DNA from: an uncultured Litorilinea sp. | GTDB lineage: Bacteria > Chloroflexota > Anaerolineae > Caldilineales > Caldilineaceae | Reading direction: 5' to 3' | Assembly: GCA_946885925.1 (NCBI GenBank) | Contig: CAMPHP010000170.1 | Coordinates: forward strand, 1 to 6,731 | Length of the DNA stretch: 6,731 bases | The notes under the pieces: model-generated | The model's input: the letters and a program-made list of their open reading frames with translations, nothing else | The model's database searches: none | What the model was told of the DNA's origin: nothing | Part shown: one piece after another, positions 5,109 through 6,731 of the stretch | Numbering within the stretch: position 1 is the stretch's first letter | How the letters are laid out: every line of letters starts with the position of its first letter | Translations under genes and position numbers: made by a program

Positions 5109-6731
5109 CTACTCCATTAGGCCCGCTGTCAGGGTATGCAGCCCCAACAACAGATACTCCGGACGCTTATACCCGAATTCCTGAAGCTGGCGGGCCACTT
5201 CGCGCATGACTTCATTACCCGCCGCGCTGTACCAGGCGGCGGGTGCGTGTGCCATCCACTCCCCCAATGCCTGGGCAGCCAACTCTAACTGCTCATGGGC
5301 GAAATCGTCCTCAATCGGCTGCAATCCCGCAGTGATCGCCTCACCGCGGCGATGCAGTCGAGTCATGTGGCGGCGCGCATGGGCAAGGGTTTGAGAATAG
5401 GTAGTGCCTGGCTGGCTGCGCATGGCGCGCGCCAGTTGAATATAGCCGCGTTCGTTGCCAAGAATGCGCGCAACCGCCAAAGCCAGTTCGGCAGACATGA
5501 CTTCGTCGTCGCACGCAGCCAGTCGCTCCAACAACGTCGGCAGTGCCTCATCCACGCCTAGCTTCCCCAACGCTGACGCATAGGCCAAACTTAATCCAGC
5601 GTCCTCTTCATGCGCCAGCCTTGCCAATAATTCTGGTACACTCTCTTTATCCCCCAACGTTGCCAAAGCCCGCGCGCTATAGCCTTGCACAGATCGATAG
5701 CGCGAATCCAGTGCAGTGCGTAGAGGTGGGACTGCATCCTTTGCACCCATGCGCCCGATTGCCCATGCCGCAACTACACTCAAAGCAGGGGACTTGCTTT
5801 GCAACACCTGCACCAATGCCTCCGTGAGCCGCGGATCTGCGGGCATCCTGGCGATGGCAAGAATCGCCTCAAAGCGCACGTTAAAACGAGGATCCGCCAA
5901 TGCATCCAGTAACTCATCCACGGTCAAACGGCTGCGGATCTCGCCCATTCTATCGGTAACAGCAACGGTGTCTTCTTCATCCTTGGCACGATAAAAGCGG
6001 ATCATTGAACCCATCGCCAGAATCGGATTGCCGCGCAGAAAAATTCCGGCAAATTGTGTGGTCGTGACAGAACTATCTCCATGTACGGTGCGATACAACA
6101 GGACTGCCGCCAGCGGCAACAGAATGGCAGCCAGAAAAAGTGGAAGATAGGGATTGATCGACACCCCCAGATAGCTACCTGATAGACCCCGCGCAGCATC
6201 CAGCACACCACCCCCAACAAACTGGCTGACGCCACTGAGGATTCCCGCCCAAGCAAAGTAGACAGCCATGTAGTCCAACTTCATTTGGACAGGCACAATA
6301 CTCACATAGAGAAGCCGTCCCGCACCGATACCCCAACCGAGTGACGCCATACCTTGCAGAAACGATACCAGAAGTGCTAGGGGCAGCGTGAAAGGGCTCA
6401 TGCGCGGCACCAACCACCACAAAATGGGCAGCAGAACCAATAGTCCCAATCCGAATTGCAGCACTGGCTTGCCACCAAAGCGATCGGCTGCCCAGCCCCA
6501 CAGATAGCTAGAGAGCAGCATCCCCAACAGGCTCCCCATCTGTAGCTGCACCACCGCAGCCGAGCTAAGTCCCCCTAGTTCCTCCATAAAGAGCGGCAAA
6601 AACGACGCCAGCGGCACCGTTCCCACGGTCACAAGCCCCAGACCAATCAAATAGCGACGGAAATCCCCGTCTTTGAGCGCGTCGGTTAAGTTACGTTTTC
6701 CTTCGCTATCCTGGACTGCTCCACCAGGAAT
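5109..6731 (-). CDS. MFS transporter C-terminal half fused to HEAT repeats (5' end outside window)
   Basis: The frame is open from the right edge to the TAG at 5111-5109, giving 540 residues; a TTG at 6650 is internal, so the real start is beyond the window. Residues 1-27 are hydrophilic and charged (ending DFRRY), as in the central MFS loop before helix 7. Six membrane helices follow at about 28-47, 58-77, 90-107, 114-133, 155-175 and 193-212. An MFS motif-A-like sequence, GWAADRFGGKP (79-89), sits after the second of these. From about 268 to 424 there are five helical repeats spaced 31-33 residues, recognisable as HEAT/PBS-lyase repeats by AILAIARM, AAWAIGRMG, SARALATLGD, ASALGKLG and ALAVARILG. 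A helical tail runs to 540. The HEAT part would lie in the cytoplasm and probably binds a partner. The substrate is unknown. It converges on the amidohydrolase, so it has its own promoter outside the window. Confidence 0.9.
   Translation of the reverse strand: MPGGAVQDSEGKRNLTDALKDGDFRRYLIGLGLVTVGTVPLASFLPLFMEELGGLSSAAVVQLQMGSLLGMLLSSYLWGWAADRFGGKPVLQFGLGLLVLLPILWWLVPRMSPFTLPLALLVSFLQGMASLGWGIGAGRLLYVSIVPVQMKLDYMAVYFAWAGILSGVSQFVGGGVLDAARGLSGSYLGVSINPYLPLFLAAILLPLAAVLLYRTVHGDSSVTTTQFAGIFLRGNPILAMGSMIRFYRAKDEEDTVAVTDRMGEIRSRLTVDELLDALADPRFNVRFEAILAIARMPADPRLTEALVQVLQSKSPALSVVAAWAIGRMGAKDAVPPLRTALDSRYRSVQGYSARALATLGDKESVPELLARLAHEEDAGLSLAYASALGKLGVDEALPTLLERLAACDDEVMSAELALAVARILGNERGYIQLARAMRSQPGTTYSQTLAHARRHMTRLHRRGEAITAGLQPIEDDFAHEQLELAAQALGEWMAHAPAAWYSAAGNEVMREVARQLQEFGYKRPEYLLLGLHTLTAGLME

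Noticed and set aside
6650..6650. TTG at 6650 as the start of the MFS-HEAT gene
   Set aside because: The frame stays open to the window edge and the upstream residues look like a central MFS loop, so the gene is truncated by the window, not short.

Overview
The window holds five protein-coding genes, two of them cut by the window edges, packed almost end to end. The base composition is moderate (slightly GC-rich by eye). No RNA gene, CRISPR array, transposase or attachment site is visible. The longest non-coding stretch is the 224-base divergent region at 3903-4126. The gene families point to a bacterium of the Chloroflexota/Planctomycetota type of environmental lineage, with a Chloroflexota (Anaerolineae/Caldilineae-like) member my best guess. 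This rests on my memory of where such proteins occur, not on a marker gene.

Layout: (1) 3-1424, plus strand: the C-terminal 473 residues of a large multi-pass membrane protein ending in an extracytoplasmic domain of the YfhO/GT-C type. (2) 3902-1446, minus strand: two tandem paralogous genes of about 400 codons, here called A (upstream, 3902-2706) and B (downstream, 2639-1446). They belong to a conserved family I cannot name. The N-terminus looks like a Rossmann domain of Gfo/Idh/MocA type but lacks the glycine-rich dinucleotide motif. (3) 4127-5107, plus strand, divergent from A: a metal-dependent amidohydrolase of the Amidohydrolase_2 (COG2159) type with its full set of metal-site residues. 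(4) 6731-5109, minus strand: the C-terminal half of a major facilitator superfamily transporter fused to about five HEAT repeats and a helical tail.

The A-B pair and the amidohydrolase share a 224-base divergent control region. It contains a good sigma70-type promoter for the amidohydrolase, an inverted repeat over its -10 box, and a nine-base direct repeat near each gene. This arrangement suggests, without proving, that the three genes serve one catabolic pathway, probably of a small organic acid, lactone or sugar derivative. The MFS-HEAT protein converges on the amidohydrolase with a single base between the stop codons, and could be the matching transporter or an unrelated neighbour. The membrane protein at the left edge converges on B and is probably unrelated (cell-envelope glycan work).
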